Below are positions 16,642 through 26,253 of a stretch of DNA of 64,000 bases, one piece after another (the first letter of the stretch is position 1; every line of letters begins with the position of its first letter). The stretch covers positions 50,683-114,682 of the forward strand of contig NZ_VZII01000023.1 in the NCBI RefSeq assembly GCF_009391885.1. The letters run 5' to 3'. Under the pieces are notes generated by a model. The model was not told where the DNA came from and ran no database searches. It saw only the letters and a program-made list of their open reading frames with translations. A program made the translations under genes and the position numbers. The stretch comes from Pseudomonas sp. MN1F. Its GTDB lineage: Bacteria; Pseudomonadota; Gammaproteobacteria; Pseudomonadales; Pseudomonadaceae.

Positions 16642-19494
16642 ATGCTCGAGCTCGCCAAAGAGCAGATAGCCATGGGCCAGACGGCCGCCGACAAGGCCGG
16701 GGCGTTGCGCCTGCTGGCGGATCAGCTGGTTACCGACGGCCTGGTTGCCGACGGTTATCTCGACGGCCTGATGGCGCGCGAAGCGCAAGGCTCGACGTTT
16801 CTTGGCCAGGGCATCGCCATCCCACATGGCACCCCGCAGACCCGCGAGCTGGTGTTCGCCACGGGCGTGCGCCTGCTGCAGTTCCCCGAAGGCGTGGACT
16901 GGGGTGATGGCCAGATCGTCTACCTGGCCATCGGTATCGCCGCCCGTTCCGATGAACACCTGCGCCTGCTCCAGCTGCTGACCCGCGCCCTCGGTGAAAC
17001 CGACCTGGCCGAGGCATTGCGCCGGGCCAGCTCTGCCGAGGCGTTGCTCAAGTTGCTGCAAGGTGCGCCGCAGGAACTGGCGCTGGACGCGCAGCTGGTC
17101 GGCCTGAACCTGGCGGCTGAAGATTTCGACGAGCTGGCCTGGCGGGGTGCGCGTCTGTTGCAGCGCGCCGGTTGTGTCGACAGCGGCTTCGCTGCCGTGC
17201 TGCAACAGGCCGACCCCTTGCCACTGGGCGAGGGCCTGTGGTGGCTGCACAGCGAGCGTCAGGTGCGCCAACCGGGCCTTGCCTTCATTACCCCGCAGCA
17301 GCCCCTGCGTTATCGCGACCAGCCGCTCAATGGCCTGTTCTGCCTGGCCAGCCTTGGCGCGGCCCACCAGGCCCTGCTCGAACGCCTGTGCGAGGTGCTG
17401 ATCGAAGGCCGTGGGCAAACGCTCTACCAGGCCACCAGCAGCCGCGCGGTACTCGAGGTGCTGGGCGGTGAGGCACCGGCTGACTGGCCCTGTGCGCGGA
17501 TCGTGCTGGCCAACGCGCATGGGCTGCACGCCCGCCCGGCGAAGGTCCTGGCGCAACTGGCCAAGGGCTTCGAGGGCGAAATCCGTGTGCGTGTGCTCGA
17601 CAGCGCGCAGCCGGCGGTGTCGATCAAGAGCCTGAGCAAGCTGCTCAGCCTGGGCGCCCGCCGTGGCCAGGAACTTGAGCTGAGCGCCGAACCGTCGATT
17701 GCCGGCGATGCCTTGCCCGTGCTGCTGGCAGCCATCGCGCAAGGCCTGGGCGAGGAAGTCGAGCCGCTGGTGCAAACCACCACAACATGCGTTGCCAACG
17801 CCGCTGCAACACTTCAGGCGCCTGCTGCGGGCAGCCGCATCCAGGGCGTCAGTGCATCCCCCGGTATTGCCAGCGGGCCGGCGCATGTCTGCGTCGAGCG
17901 CGACATCGACTACCCACTGCGCGGCGAGTCGCCCGCCCAGGAGCGTTTGAAGCTGCGCGACGCGCTGGCTGCCGTGAACGGCGAATTGCAGGCGCTGGTG
18001 CAGCGCAGCGACAAGTCGATCGGCGAGATTTTCGTCACCCACCAGGAAATGCTCGCGGACCCGGCCCTGAGCGATGAGGTCGACACCCGCCTGGCCCAAG
18101 GCGAAAGTGCGGCGGCGGCCTGGATGGCAGTGATCGAAGCCGCAGCTCGCCAGCAGGAAGCCCTGCACGATGCCCTGTTGGCCGAGCGCGCTGCCGACCT
18201 GCGCGACATTGGCCGCCGGGTGCTGGCCCAGTTGTGCGGCGTACAGGCCCAGGCCGAGCCTGAGCAACCCTATGTGCTGGTCATGGGCGAGGTTGGCCCT
18301 TCCGATGTCGCCCGCCTGGACCCGGCCCGCGTAGCCGGCATCGTCACGGCTTATGGGGGGGCCACCGCGCACAGCGCGATCGTCGCCCGCGCCCTGGGTA
18401 TCCCGGCGGTAGTCGGTGCGGGCCCGGCGATCCTGCTGCTTGATTCCGGCACACCGCTGTTGCTCGACGGCCAGCGCGGTGTGGTCAGCATCGCACCGCC
18501 CGCCGACGAGCTGCAACGCGCCCTGGCCGAGCGCGACCAGCGCGAACAACGCTTGCAAGCCGCCTGGGCCAAGCGCCATGAGCCGGCGGTGACCCGCGAT
18601 GGCCATGCCATCGAAGTGTGCGCCAACATCGGCGAGAGCAGCGGCATCGACAAGGTGGTGGAGCAGGGCGCCGAAGGCGTTGGCCTGCTGCGCACCGAGC
18701 TGATCTTCATGGCCCACTCGCAGGCACCCGACGTGGCCACCCAGGAAGCGGAGTACCGCCGTGTGCTCGACGGCCTCGGCGGCCGGCCGCTGGTGGTGCG
18801 CACCCTTGATGTGGGGGGCGACAAGCCATTGCCGTACTGGCCGATCGACGCCGAGGAAAACCCGTTCCTCGGTGTGCGCGGCGTGCGCCTGACACTGCAA
18901 CGTCCGCAGATCATGGAAGACCAGTTGCGTGCTTTGCTGCGCGCCGCCGATCAGCGGCCTTTGCGTATCATGTTCCCCATGGTCGGGCAAATTCACGAAT
19001 GGCGCGAAGCGCGTGCCATGGTCGAGCGCCTGCGCCTGGAAATCCCGGTCGCCGACCTGCAGGTCGGGATCATGGTCGAAGTGCCATCCGCCGCCTTGCT
19101 GGCGCCGCAGTTGGCCCGTGAAGTGGACTTCTTCAGTATCGGTACCAATGACCTGACCCAGTACACCCTGGCCATCGACCGTGGCCACCCGAGCCTTTCG
19201 GCCCAGGCCGACGGCCTGCACCCGGCGGTGCTGAGCCTGATCGACATGACCGTGCGCGCCGCCCACGCCGAGGGCAAGTGGGTGGGCGTGTGCGGTGAGC
19301 TGGCCGCCGACTCGCAGGCGGTGGCCGTGCTGCTGGGCCTGGATGTGGACGAGCTGAGTGTGGCCGCCCGCAGCATTGCCGAAGTCAAAGCCCTGGTGCG
19401 CCAGGCTGATCACCAAACGGCCCGCGCCCTGGCGCGCGAGGCCTTGCAACAGGACAGCGCTGCGGCGGTTCGCGCGCTGGTGGAGCGTTACTGA
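16642..19494 (+). CDS. fruB: Fructose PTS multiphosphoryl protein FruB (EIIA-HPr-EI fusion)
   Basis: One 950-residue cytoplasmic protein carries the entire soluble phosphorelay for fructose. The EIIA-Fru domain is at about residues 1-145 with active H62 (QGIAIPHGTP), an HPr domain at about 284-370 with H296 (GLHARPAKV), and Enzyme I from about 395 to the end with H577 (GGATAHSAIVAR) and the PEP-binding barrel containing FSIGTNDLTQYTLAIDRGHP and GVCGELAAD. It takes phosphate from PEP and hands it to the FruA IIB domain. AAAGGAGAAGG at 16628-16638 is a strong ribosome site. The stop overlaps the fruK start by one base (TGATG). All catalytic histidines are intact. Confidence 0.97.
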   Translation: MLELAKEQIAMGQTAADKAGALRLLADQLVTDGLVADGYLDGLMAREAQGSTFLGQGIAIPHGTPQTRELVFATGVRLLQFPEGVDWGDGQIVYLAIGIAARSDEHLRLLQLLTRALGETDLAEALRRASSAEALLKLLQGAPQELALDAQLVGLNLAAEDFDELAWRGARLLQRAGCVDSGFAAVLQQADPLPLGEGLWWLHSERQVRQPGLAFITPQQPLRYRDQPLNGLFCLASLGAAHQALLERLCEVLIEGRGQTLYQATSSRAVLEVLGGEAPADWPCARIVLANAHGLHARPAKVLAQLAKGFEGEIRVRVLDSAQPAVSIKSLSKLLSLGARRGQELELSAEPSIAGDALPVLLAAIAQGLGEEVEPLVQTTTTCVANAAATLQAPAAGSRIQGVSASPGIASGPAHVCVERDIDYPLRGESPAQERLKLRDALAAVNGELQALVQRSDKSIGEIFVTHQEMLADPALSDEVDTRLAQGESAAAAWMAVIEAAARQQEALHDALLAERAADLRDIGRRVLAQLCGVQAQAEPEQPYVLVMGEVGPSDVARLDPARVAGIVTAYGGATAHSAIVARALGIPAVVGAGPAILLLDSGTPLLLDGQRGVVSIAPPADELQRALAERDQREQRLQAAWAKRHEPAVTRDGHAIEVCANIGESSGIDKVVEQGAEGVGLLRTELIFMAHSQAPDVATQEAEYRRVLDGLGGRPLVVRTLDVGGDKPLPYWPIDAEENPFLGVRGVRLTLQRPQIMEDQLRALLRAADQRPLRIMFPMVGQIHEWREARAMVERLRLEIPVADLQVGIMVEVPSAALLAPQLAREVDFFSIGTNDLTQYTLAIDRGHPSLSAQADGLHPAVLSLIDMTVRAAHAEGKWVGVCGELAADSQAVAVLLGLDVDELSVAARSIAEVKALVRQADHQTARALAREALQQDSAAAVRALVERY

Positions 19495-20441
19495 TGGCCA
19501 AGATTCTCACCCTGACCCTGAACCCGGCGCTGGACATCACCGTCAGCCTCGACGCCTTGCGCCCAGGTCACGTCAACCGTGCCCACGCGCAGCAAAGCCA
19601 CGCTGCGGGCAAAGGCCTGAACGTGGCCCAGGTGCTGGCCGACCTGGGCCACAGCGTCACTGTCGGGGGCTTTCTGGGCCGCGACAACCTGCAACCGTTC
19701 GAAGCACTGATTGCCCGCCGCAGGTTTGCCGACTGCTTTGTGCGGGTGGCGGGTGAAACCCGCAGCAACCTCAAGCTGGTCGAGGCCGATGGCCGGGTCA
19801 CCGACATCAACGGCCTGGGGCCGGAAGTCGACGAAGCTGGCCGCACCGAGCTGCTGCGCCGCTTGCAGCAGGTGGCGCCCGGGCACGACGTGGTGGTGGT
19901 CGCGGGCAGCCTGCCGCGTGGCATCAGCCCCGAGTGGTTCCGCCAACTGCTCGAACAGTTGCAGGCACAAGGGCTCAAGGTGGCCCTCGACAGCAGCGGC
20001 GACGCATTGCGCGCTGGCCTTCAGACGGCCCCCTGGCTGGTCAAACCCAATACCGAAGAGCTGGGCGAAGTGCTGGGCCTGGCTGTGCAAAGCACCGCCG
20101 AGCAGCGTGCCGCTGCCGAGCAACTGCTGGCCAGCGGTGTCGAGCATGTGGTGGTGTCGGCGGGCGAGCAGGGGGTCAGCTGGTTCGCCGCTGGCCAGGC
20201 GCTGCAGGCGCGGCCGCCGCAGGTGCGGGTAGCCAGCACCGTGGGCGCGGGTGATTCGCTGGTCGCCGGCATGGTGCATGGCCTGTTGGCAGCGGAAAGC
20301 CCGCAGCAGACCTTGCGCCGCGCCACCGCCATCGCTGCGCAAGCCGTGACCCAGGTCGGCTTCGGCATCTGCGACCGCGAGCAGCTGGTGCGCCTGGAAG
20401 CCGCCGTGCAACTGACAGAACAACAAGAGGGTTGCCGATGA
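19494..20441 (+). CDS. fruK: 1-phosphofructokinase FruK
   Basis: The 315-residue PfkB-family kinase phosphorylates fructose-1-phosphate to fructose-1,6-bisphosphate. It shows the family start ILTLTLNPALDITV, the substrate motif AAGKGLNVAQVL and the C-terminal ATP/catalytic motif GAGDSLVAGMVHG with the catalytic Asp. It is coupled to fruB by a one-base overlap and to fruA by the 4-bp ATGA overlap, so the three proteins should be made together. Length is normal. Its substrate is also the effector of FruR, so FruK activity lowers the inducer and limits operon expression. Confidence 0.97.
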   Translation: MAKILTLTLNPALDITVSLDALRPGHVNRAHAQQSHAAGKGLNVAQVLADLGHSVTVGGFLGRDNLQPFEALIARRRFADCFVRVAGETRSNLKLVEADGRVTDINGLGPEVDEAGRTELLRRLQQVAPGHDVVVVAGSLPRGISPEWFRQLLEQLQAQGLKVALDSSGDALRAGLQTAPWLVKPNTEELGEVLGLAVQSTAEQRAAAEQLLASGVEHVVVSAGEQGVSWFAAGQALQARPPQVRVASTVGAGDSLVAGMVHGLLAAESPQQTLRRATAIAAQAVTQVGFGICDREQLVRLEAAVQLTEQQEGCR

Positions 20442-22168
20442 ACATCGCCATAGTCACCGCCTGCCCCAATGGGCAGGTGTCCAGCGTGCTCAGTGCTCGC
20501 CTGCTGGCGGCTGCCGCCCAGCGCCGCGGCTGGAGCACCAGTGTCGAAGTGCAGGATGCCGAACATCCCGAACGCCAGCTGACGCCTGCGCAGATCGCCG
20601 AGGCCGATTGGGTGCTGGTGGTCAGCACCGGCCCGGTGAACCTCGCGCGCTTCGCCGGCAAGCGCTTGTACCAGAGCACCCCGGCGCAGGCCCTGGCCGA
20701 CCGTGAGGGCTTCCTCGACGAGGCGGCGGGCAAGGCCGAAGTGCTGGCCGCCCAACCGATTAGCGCGGCGCCGTCAGCGGCTGTACGGATTGTTGCGGTG
20801 ACCGCCTGCCCGACGGGCGTGGCGCATACCTTCATGGCTGCCGAAGCCTTGCAACAGGCGGCGCAGCAGCTGGATTACCAGCTCACCGTCGAGACCCAGG
20901 GCTCGGTCGGTGCGCGCAACCCGCTGTCGGCCCAGGCCATCGCCGATGCCGATGTGGTGCTGCTGGCTGCTGACATCGAGGTGCCGACGGCACGCTTTGC
21001 CGGCAAGCCCATCTACCGTTGCGGCACCGGTATCGCCCTCAAGCAGGCGCGTGCGACCCTGGAAAAAGCCCTGGCCGAGGCCAAGGTCGAGAGCAGCGCG
21101 GACGCAGCGTCGGCGGTTCCGGCCAAAGCTGAGAAAGCCGGCGTCTACAAGCACTTGCTGACCGGTGTTTCGTTCATGCTGCCGATGGTGGTGGCCGGTG
21201 GTTTGCTGATCGCCCTGTCGTTCGTCTTTGGCATCGAAGCCTACAAGCAGCCGGGCACCTTGCCGGCCGCGCTGATGCAGATCGGCGGCGAGGCGGCATT
21301 CAAGCTGATGGTGCCGCTGCTTGCCGGTTACATCGCCTGGTCCATCGCCGACCGCCCGGGCCTGGCGCCAGGCATGATCGGCGGCCTGCTGGCCAGCACC
21401 CTGGGCGCGGGCTTCATTGGTGGCATCGTCGCCGGCTTTCTCGCCGGTTACAGCGCCAAGGCCATTGCCCGCTGGGCACGCTTGCCGAGCAGCCTGGAGG
21501 CGCTCAAGCCGATCCTGATCATCCCGCTGCTGGCTAGCCTGTTCACCGGCCTGGTGATGATCTACGTGGTCGGCCAGCCGGTGGCGGCGATGCTCGAAGG
21601 GCTGACGCACTTCCTCGACAGCATGGGCACCACCAACGCCATCCTGCTCGGGTTGCTGCTGGGCGGGATGATGTGCGTGGACCTCGGCGGGCCGATCAAC
21701 AAGGCCGCCTATGCCTTCTCGGTGGGGCTGCTGGCGTCTTCCAGCTATGCGCCGATGGCGGCGACCATGGCCGCCGGCATGGTGCCGCCGATCGGCCTGG
21801 GCATCGCCACCTTCCTCGCCCGGCGCAAGTTCGCCCAGAGCGAGCGCGAGGCGGGCAAGGCGGCGTTGGCGCTGGGGCTGTGTTTCATCTCCGAAGGGGC
21901 GATTCCGTTCGCGGCCAAGGACCCATTGCGGGTGATCCCGGCGAGCATTGCCGGTGGCGCCTTGACCGGCGCGCTGTCGATGTACTTCGGCTGCAAGCTG
22001 ATGGCGCCGCATGGCGGGCTGTTCGTGTTGCTGATCCCCAATGCGATCAACCATGCATTGTTGTATCTGCTGGCGATTGTCGCGGGGAGCCTGGTGACTG
22101 CCGTGGTGTATGCAGTGATCAAGAAGAGCGAGCAGGTGGAGTTGGCTGTGGCGCCGGTGAAAGGTTAA
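20438..22168 (+). CDS. fruA: PTS fructose transporter subunit IIBC, FruA
   Basis: The 576-residue membrane permease imports and phosphorylates fructose at C1. It begins with a degenerate IIB' domain (AIVTACPNGQ, C9), followed by the active IIB domain with phospho-accepting C124 in TACPTGVAHTFMAAEAL, a charged linker, and a IIC domain from about residue 240 with eight or more hydrophobic spans and the FISEGAIPFAAKDPLR motif. The ATG at 20438 overlaps the fruK stop. The two-residue upstream extension is unnecessary. A REP pair follows the gene and may act as the operon 3' end; no canonical terminator is visible. Confidence 0.96.
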   Translation: MNIAIVTACPNGQVSSVLSARLLAAAAQRRGWSTSVEVQDAEHPERQLTPAQIAEADWVLVVSTGPVNLARFAGKRLYQSTPAQALADREGFLDEAAGKAEVLAAQPISAAPSAAVRIVAVTACPTGVAHTFMAAEALQQAAQQLDYQLTVETQGSVGARNPLSAQAIADADVVLLAADIEVPTARFAGKPIYRCGTGIALKQARATLEKALAEAKVESSADAASAVPAKAEKAGVYKHLLTGVSFMLPMVVAGGLLIALSFVFGIEAYKQPGTLPAALMQIGGEAAFKLMVPLLAGYIAWSIADRPGLAPGMIGGLLASTLGAGFIGGIVAGFLAGYSAKAIARWARLPSSLEALKPILIIPLLASLFTGLVMIYVVGQPVAAMLEGLTHFLDSMGTTNAILLGLLLGGMMCVDLGGPINKAAYAFSVGLLASSSYAPMAATMAAGMVPPIGLGIATFLARRKFAQSEREAGKAALALGLCFISEGAIPFAAKDPLRVIPASIAGGALTGALSMYFGCKLMAPHGGLFVLLIPNAINHALLYLLAIVAGSLVTAVVYAVIKKSEQVELAVAPVKG

Positions 22169-22185
22169 AGCCTTGTGTTGGCATT

Positions 22186-22263
22186 GCCGGCCTCATCGCG
22201 GCTAAAGCCGCTCCTACAGGGATTTGCGTTTTACCCTGAGGTGCGGCTTTAGCCGCGATGGGT
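22186..22263. repeat. REP/BIME-type inverted pair after fruA
   Basis: Two copies of a REP-like unit in opposite orientation, one containing TCGCGGCTAAAGCCGCTCCT and the other GCGGCTTTAGCCGCGAT, flank a short spacer between fruA and the DUF3820 gene. Such elements are very common in P. putida intergenic DNA and may stabilise 3' ends. Confidence 0.8.
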
Positions 22264-22272
22264 CATGACAGG

Positions 22273-22494
22273 CTAGCGCAAGTGCTTCTGCCGCAACGGC
22301 ACCAGCAGATCCCCCAAGCCGTTATGGTCGATTTCATGCATCAACGCCAGCAACCCACCCAGCTCCCCCGCCGGAAACCCCTTGCGTGCGAACCAGGCCA
22401 GGTAGTCCCCCGGCAGGTCGGCAATGATCCGCCCTTGGTATTTGCCAAAGGGCATGGTGCGGGTAACCAGCAGTTCGAGCATTTCCGGTTTCAT
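22273..22494 (-). CDS. DUF3820 family small protein
   Basis: This 73-residue protein has the DUF3820 pattern: MPFGKYQGRIIADLPGDYLAWFA in outline, followed by KGFPAGELGGLLALMHEI. The Pfam family is described as a putative quorum-sensing-regulated virulence factor, from a Pseudomonas structure; no biochemical role is established. The start at 22494 (MKPEMLELLV) is the family N-terminus; the frame extends to 22581 with unrelated hydrophobic residues, so the shorter form is preferred, though its ribosome site is weak. It is single-gene, convergent with fruA across a REP pair. Confidence 0.8.
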   Translation of the reverse strand: MKPEMLELLVTRTMPFGKYQGRIIADLPGDYLAWFARKGFPAGELGGLLALMHEIDHNGLGDLLVPLRQKHLR

Positions 22495-22695
22495 CGACGA
22501 AGCCTGGCAGTGAATGAGCGCCGACGATACTGCAATCTGCACGAGCACCCAAGCGGCAATCATGCATAACGCCGTTTCCACCTTCCCTTGGTAAATTGCT
22601 AACTGTCTGATTTATATAGTTTTATTTTTAAGGCTCAGCTTGGCATGAAGGCTGCTCCTGTAAAGGTGACTATCACCTGCCAAGGAGTTTGTGCC

Positions 22696-23172
22696 ATGAG
22701 CAACCCCAACAAAGACGTGATCGACGTGCTCAACGACCTGGTCGAGTACAGCAAGGATGGCGAAAAGGGCTTCAAGGCCTCGGCCGATGATGTGAAGAAC
22801 CCCGAGCTCAAGGCGTTCTTCGTTCAGCGTGCCGGTGAATGCGCCAGTGCCGCAGCCGAGCTGCAGAGCGAGGTGCGCCGCCTGGGCGGCGACCCGGAAA
22901 CCTCCACCAGCATCAGCGGCGACCTGCACCGTGGCTGGGTCAATCTCAAGTCGCTGGTCACCGGCAAGGATGAGGAAGCAGTGCTCAATGAGGTCGAGCG
23001 CGGCGAAGACCATGCCCTCAAGGCCTACAAGGAAGCACGCGAGAAACTGGTCAAGCTGGGCCGCGCCGCCAGTGATCAGAGCTATGCGCTGGTGGAAAAG
23101 CAACTGCAGGGTGTACAGCGCAATCATGATCAGGTGAAGGCGCTGCGTAACGCTGCCCGCGCCCGCTCCTAA
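22696..23172 (+). CDS. PA2169-family four-helix-bundle protein (DUF2383)
   Basis: The 158-residue soluble helical protein matches the DUF2383/PA2169 ferritin-like fold: VLNDLVEYSKDGEKGFKASA, then ELKAFFVQRAGECASAAAEL and HALKAYKEAREKL. In Pseudomonas such genes are often induced in stationary phase or under stress; I see no direct regulatory site to confirm that here. A strong CAAGGAG precedes the ATG at 22696, and a small hairpin (AGGTGA-cta-TCACCT) lies just before the ribosome site. Metal binding is not assured: the usual ferritin ExxH pairs are not obvious. It is convergent with the GGDEF gene, overlapping it by 4 bp at the stops. Confidence 0.85.
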   Translation: MSNPNKDVIDVLNDLVEYSKDGEKGFKASADDVKNPELKAFFVQRAGECASAAAELQSEVRRLGGDPETSTSISGDLHRGWVNLKSLVTGKDEEAVLNEVERGEDHALKAYKEAREKLVKLGRAASDQSYALVEKQLQGVQRNHDQVKALRNAARARS

Positions 23173-24665
23173 TCGAGTGGCCCCTCTACCCGGTTACGGC
23201 CATTGGCCTTGGCCCGGTAGAGCGCTTCATCCGCGGCACCCAGCACCTGTGCCAGGTCCTGCTGGGTGCCCGGGGTGAAGACGCTGACACCAATGCTGAC
23301 GGTAACCGAGCGCGCATCTTCGCCAAAGGGCGCCAGCCCCTCGACACGCGCTCGGATAGTTTCGGCCAGCAGCAGCGCGCCGCTCAGCCCGGTTTCCGGC
23401 AAGATCACCTGGAACTCCTCACCGCCGTAACGTGCCGCCAGGTCCGCAGGGCGGCGGATGCACAGTTGCAGTGTGTTGGCCACCTCGCGCAACGCGTGGT
23501 CGCCACCGGCGTGGCCGTGGCGTTGGTTGAAGGCCTTGAAATGATCGATATCCACCATCAGCACTGCCAACGGTTTGCGGTTGCGCTGGGCGCGTGACCA
23601 TTCCTGTCGCAGCACTTGATCCAGCCGGCGACGATTGGCCAGGCCGGTCAGGCTGTCCGTGGCGGCAAGCGTCGCCAGGCCTTGTTCGGCCTCGTGGCGA
23701 CGGCGCAATTCGCGCCCCAGCAGCAAAGTCAGCCAGAGAATGCCGATACACAACCCGCCTGTGGCGACGCTTACCAGAATTGCCGTACGCCGCCATGACT
23801 GGAACACCTCGTCCGCGGAGTGCACCACCAGCACGATCAGCGGCAGGTCGGCGACCCTGGCGAAGGTGTACATGCGCAGGGAATGGGTGCTGCCGGAACG
23901 GGCGGTGAAGCTGCCACTGTGCTCGCTGAGTATGCGCTTGAAATTGGGCCGTTCTCTGTAGTTCGCGCCAATCTCAGGGTCATGTGGGCGCGAAGGCTCG
24001 CGGGCGAGCAGCAGCCCGTCGGCATTGAACAGGTTGATGCTGCTCTCGTCGCCGATATCCAGGCGGCGGAACAGCTCGCTGAAATAGGACAGGCGCAGGG
24101 CGCCAGCTGCAAGGCCGGCAAATTCGCCCTGTGGCCCGTTGATACGGCGGCTGAAGCTGATGCACCAGCCCATGGCGCCCAAGTGATCCTTGAAGGGTGG
24201 CCCCACCAGCAGGCCAAGGTTCGGATCCTGCAGGTGCGCCTGGAACACCCGGGTATCGGCAAAGTTGGCCTTGCGCGGCACGGCGTTGTTGGAGTCACCG
24301 ACCACGTCGCCTTGCTTGTCCAGCCACAGCACATCACCGCGCTTGCGGTCGACGAAGGCTTCATTGAACAGCAGGCGCTGGCGCAAGGGGCCGGCGATCT
24401 CTGGCAACTCCTTGCGGTTGACTGCCCAGATCAGGCCCTTCAACGACTGGTCGTAGAGTTCGACATTGCGCAGGATGTCGCTTTCGATCAACTGAACGAT
24501 GTTGTTCGACGAGCGAATGGCCGACTGCTCGACGCTGTCGCGTTCGCGGGCCAACAGGTAACTGACGATCGTCACGATGGCGAGCACGGCAAGGCAACTG
24601 CCCAGGTTGAGGATCAGCTCGGGGTGCGACCTGTAGAGTGCGAAACGCGGTGATCGAGTGGGCAT
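23169..24665 (-). CDS. Membrane-bound diguanylate cyclase (GGDEF)
   Basis: The 498-residue protein has a membrane segment at about residues 18-38, a roughly 250-residue periplasmic sensor region of dCache type (contains LKGLIWAVNRKE, SSINLFNADGLLL and LPLIVLVVHSADE), a second membrane segment near 293-313 and a C-terminal GGDEF domain. The active motif is GGEEF near residues 414-418, and the inhibitory I-site RxxD (RPAD) sits five residues before it, so cyclic di-GMP synthesis with product inhibition is expected. The ATG at 24665 is taken because upstream extension lacks homology. A perfect palindrome lies 60-80 bp upstream. The signal sensed is unknown. Confidence 0.92.
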   Translation of the reverse strand: MPTRSPRFALYRSHPELILNLGSCLAVLAIVTIVSYLLARERDSVEQSAIRSSNNIVQLIESDILRNVELYDQSLKGLIWAVNRKELPEIAGPLRQRLLFNEAFVDRKRGDVLWLDKQGDVVGDSNNAVPRKANFADTRVFQAHLQDPNLGLLVGPPFKDHLGAMGWCISFSRRINGPQGEFAGLAAGALRLSYFSELFRRLDIGDESSINLFNADGLLLAREPSRPHDPEIGANYRERPNFKRILSEHSGSFTARSGSTHSLRMYTFARVADLPLIVLVVHSADEVFQSWRRTAILVSVATGGLCIGILWLTLLLGRELRRRHEAEQGLATLAATDSLTGLANRRRLDQVLRQEWSRAQRNRKPLAVLMVDIDHFKAFNQRHGHAGGDHALREVANTLQLCIRRPADLAARYGGEEFQVILPETGLSGALLLAETIRARVEGLAPFGEDARSVTVSIGVSVFTPGTQQDLAQVLGAADEALYRAKANGRNRVEGPLD

Positions 24666-24725
24666 GCGCGCTACTGCTGAGGCAGGGCCATTTGCGGCGG
24701 GCGATATTCTAGGGAAGCGCGGATT

Positions 24726-24746
24726 GTCGGACAAGTTTTGTCCGAC
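24726..24746. promoter_or_regulatory. Perfect palindrome upstream of the diguanylate cyclase gene
   Basis: Two 9-bp arms, GTCGGACAA and TTGTCCGAC, surround a 3-bp centre. There is no T-run, and it is 61-81 bp before the cyclase start, so it looks more like a repressor or activator operator than a terminator. I cannot name the regulator. Confidence 0.5.
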
Positions 24747-24785
24747 GGAAATCAGCAAGGGGCTGCTTTGCAGCCCATCGCCGGC

Positions 24786-24805
24786 AAAACGAGGGCGAAG
24801 CCCTC
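24786..24805 (-). terminator. Terminator of the OprD-family porin gene
   Basis: On the minus strand GAGGGC-TTC-GCCCTC is followed by GTTTT, 16 bp after the porin stop. A degenerate REP-like palindrome (GGGGCTGCTTTGCAGCCC) lies next to it at about 24759-24785. Confidence 0.7.
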
Positions 24806-24820
24806 GCCAGCGGTCTCAGG

Positions 24821-26152
24821 TCAGAAGATGTTCAGTGGGTAATCGACGATCACCCGCAGTTCATCGTTGTCGCTGTTGTCGTCGATCGACGCATAGCCCT
24901 GGCTGCCACGGTGGGTGGCATAGCGCAGTTGCACCGCCAGATCCTTCAGGTCGCCTTCCTGGAACACATACTTCATGTCCAGGTCCCGCTCCCAGTGCAT
25001 GGCGTTCTTGCCATCGGCGCGGTAGTAGTCGTAGTGGCTGGTGTCCTGGGTGGCCTTGGTCAGGTCCGCCTCACCGCGCGAGTACGACAGCGAGGTGCTC
25101 AGGCCCGGGATACCGATCCCGGCGAAGTTGTAGTCGTACTGCAGCTTCCACGAACGCTCGTTCGGGGCGTTGAAGTCCGAGTACATGCGCGAGTTGTCCA
25201 GGTACACGCTGTCGCCCAGGTTGATGTAGTCGAACGGCGTGTTGCCGTTGACTCGCTGGTAGGCGGCGGTGACGCTGTGGTAACCGGCGTTGACCGTGAA
25301 GTGCACGCTGTAGGTGTTGTTGTCGATCTTGCCCAGCAGCGCCTGGCCGGTGTCCTGGGTGTGATAGAAGTGCACGCCCGGGTTGAGGCTGACCAGGTCG
25401 TTGACCACGTAGGTGTAGTCGAAGTCAGCGTAGTACTGGTTCCACACGTCCTTCAGCTCGGCCGCGTACAGGTTGCTGGTGATGTTCTCGGTGCCGCTCC
25501 ACGACGCGCCGGCCCAGTTCAGGTGCTTGCTGGTCTGGCCGTCCATGTCGCCGTAGTAGGTGTCGATACGACGGTGGCCGCTCTGGTTGTACGGGTGGGT
25601 GAAGCTGACCTGGCCGCCTTCGAGCAGCAAGCCGTCGACGCTGTGGTTGGTCAGGCTCACGCCGCGGAAGGTCTGCGGCAGCATGCGGCTTTCACCGCCG
25701 GCGATCACCGGGTTGGTGATGAACAGGTCACCGGCTTTCAACTCGGTGTCGAAGGCCTTGAGCTTGACCGCTGCACCGGCGGTGGAGAACGCGTGCGGGG
25801 CGGCGCCCAGCTCGCCATTGTCCTTGATGTGTTCGGGCAGGATGCTGGTGCCGGCATGGCCGCCACCGCCGTCGAGCTTCAGGCCCAGCATGGCATGGGC
25901 GTCGAGGCCGAAACCGACCACGCCCGGGGTGTAGCCGGATTCGAAACGGGCGACCGCGCCCTGGCCCCACTCGCGGGTGTCGCGGACGTCGGCGTTGTGG
26001 TTGTCGCGGTTGAAGTAGGCATTTCGCAAATGCAGGTTGAAGGACGAGCCTTCGATGAAGCCATCAGCCTTGTCTTCATCTGCCTGGGCGGCGAAGGGGA
26101 TCGTTGCAGTCAACGCAATGAACAGCGGGGTAAAACGAAACGCGGAAGGCAC
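24821..26152 (-). CDS. Outer membrane porin, OprD family
   Basis: The 443-residue beta-barrel protein starts with a signal peptide cleaved after AQA (residue 24) and has the OprD-family start [21 protein letters not shown], then the [18 protein letters not shown] strand pair and a C-terminus ending in Phe (DYPLNIF), as needed for barrel assembly. OprD-family channels take up small carboxylates, amino acids or aromatic acids; the specific substrate is not evident. The start codon is GTG at 26152 with AAGGAG nine bases upstream. An A-rich tract in the leader may be a Crc/Hfq site, which would put the porin under carbon catabolite repression. The gene is monocistronic with its own terminator. 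Confidence 0.93.
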   Translation of the reverse strand: MPSAFRFTPLFIALTATIPFAAQADEDKADGFIEGSSFNLHLRNAYFNRDNHNADVRDTREWGQGAVARFESGYTPGVVGFGLDAHAMLGLKLDGGGGHAGTSILPEHIKDNGELGAAPHAFSTAGAAVKLKAFDTELKAGDLFITNPVIAGGESRMLPQTFRGVSLTNHSVDGLLLEGGQVSFTHPYNQSGHRRIDTYYGDMDGQTSKHLNWAGASWSGTENITSNLYAAELKDVWNQYYADFDYTYVVNDLVSLNPGVHFYHTQDTGQALLGKIDNNTYSVHFTVNAGYHSVTAAYQRVNGNTPFDYINLGDSVYLDNSRMYSDFNAPNERSWKLQYDYNFAGIGIPGLSTSLSYSRGEADLTKATQDTSHYDYYRADGKNAMHWERDLDMKYVFQEGDLKDLAVQLRYATHRGSQGYASIDDNSDNDELRVIVDYPLNIF

Positions 26153-26186
26153 CGGTACTAGCTCCTTTGGTCGGGCGGTGGGGCAG

Positions 26187-26197
26187 TTTTTATTTTT
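26187..26197 (-). promoter_or_regulatory. Candidate Crc/Hfq binding motif in the porin leader
   Basis: The minus-strand leader contains AAAAATAAAAA about 35 bases before the GTG start, fitting the AANAANAA motif bound by Hfq-Crc in Pseudomonas. Its distance from the ribosome site (about 10 bases upstream of AAGGAG) is plausible for translational repression. Confidence 0.45.
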
Positions 26198-26253
26198 GAA
26201 TGTGCGTCTTTTTATAGGTGTACGTTACGGCGGGGCTGATAGTTAGAGCACAT

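Noticed and set aside
16594..19449. Long minus-strand frame opposite fruB (951 codons)
   Set aside because: It mirrors fruB almost exactly, has Gln/His/Gly-rich composition typical of antisense high-GC frames, and fruB has all catalytic motifs.
26187..26197. Reading the A-rich minus-strand tract as a -10 region
   Set aside because: It lies only about 35 bases from the start codon without a -35 partner, so a leader RNA motif is more reasonable.
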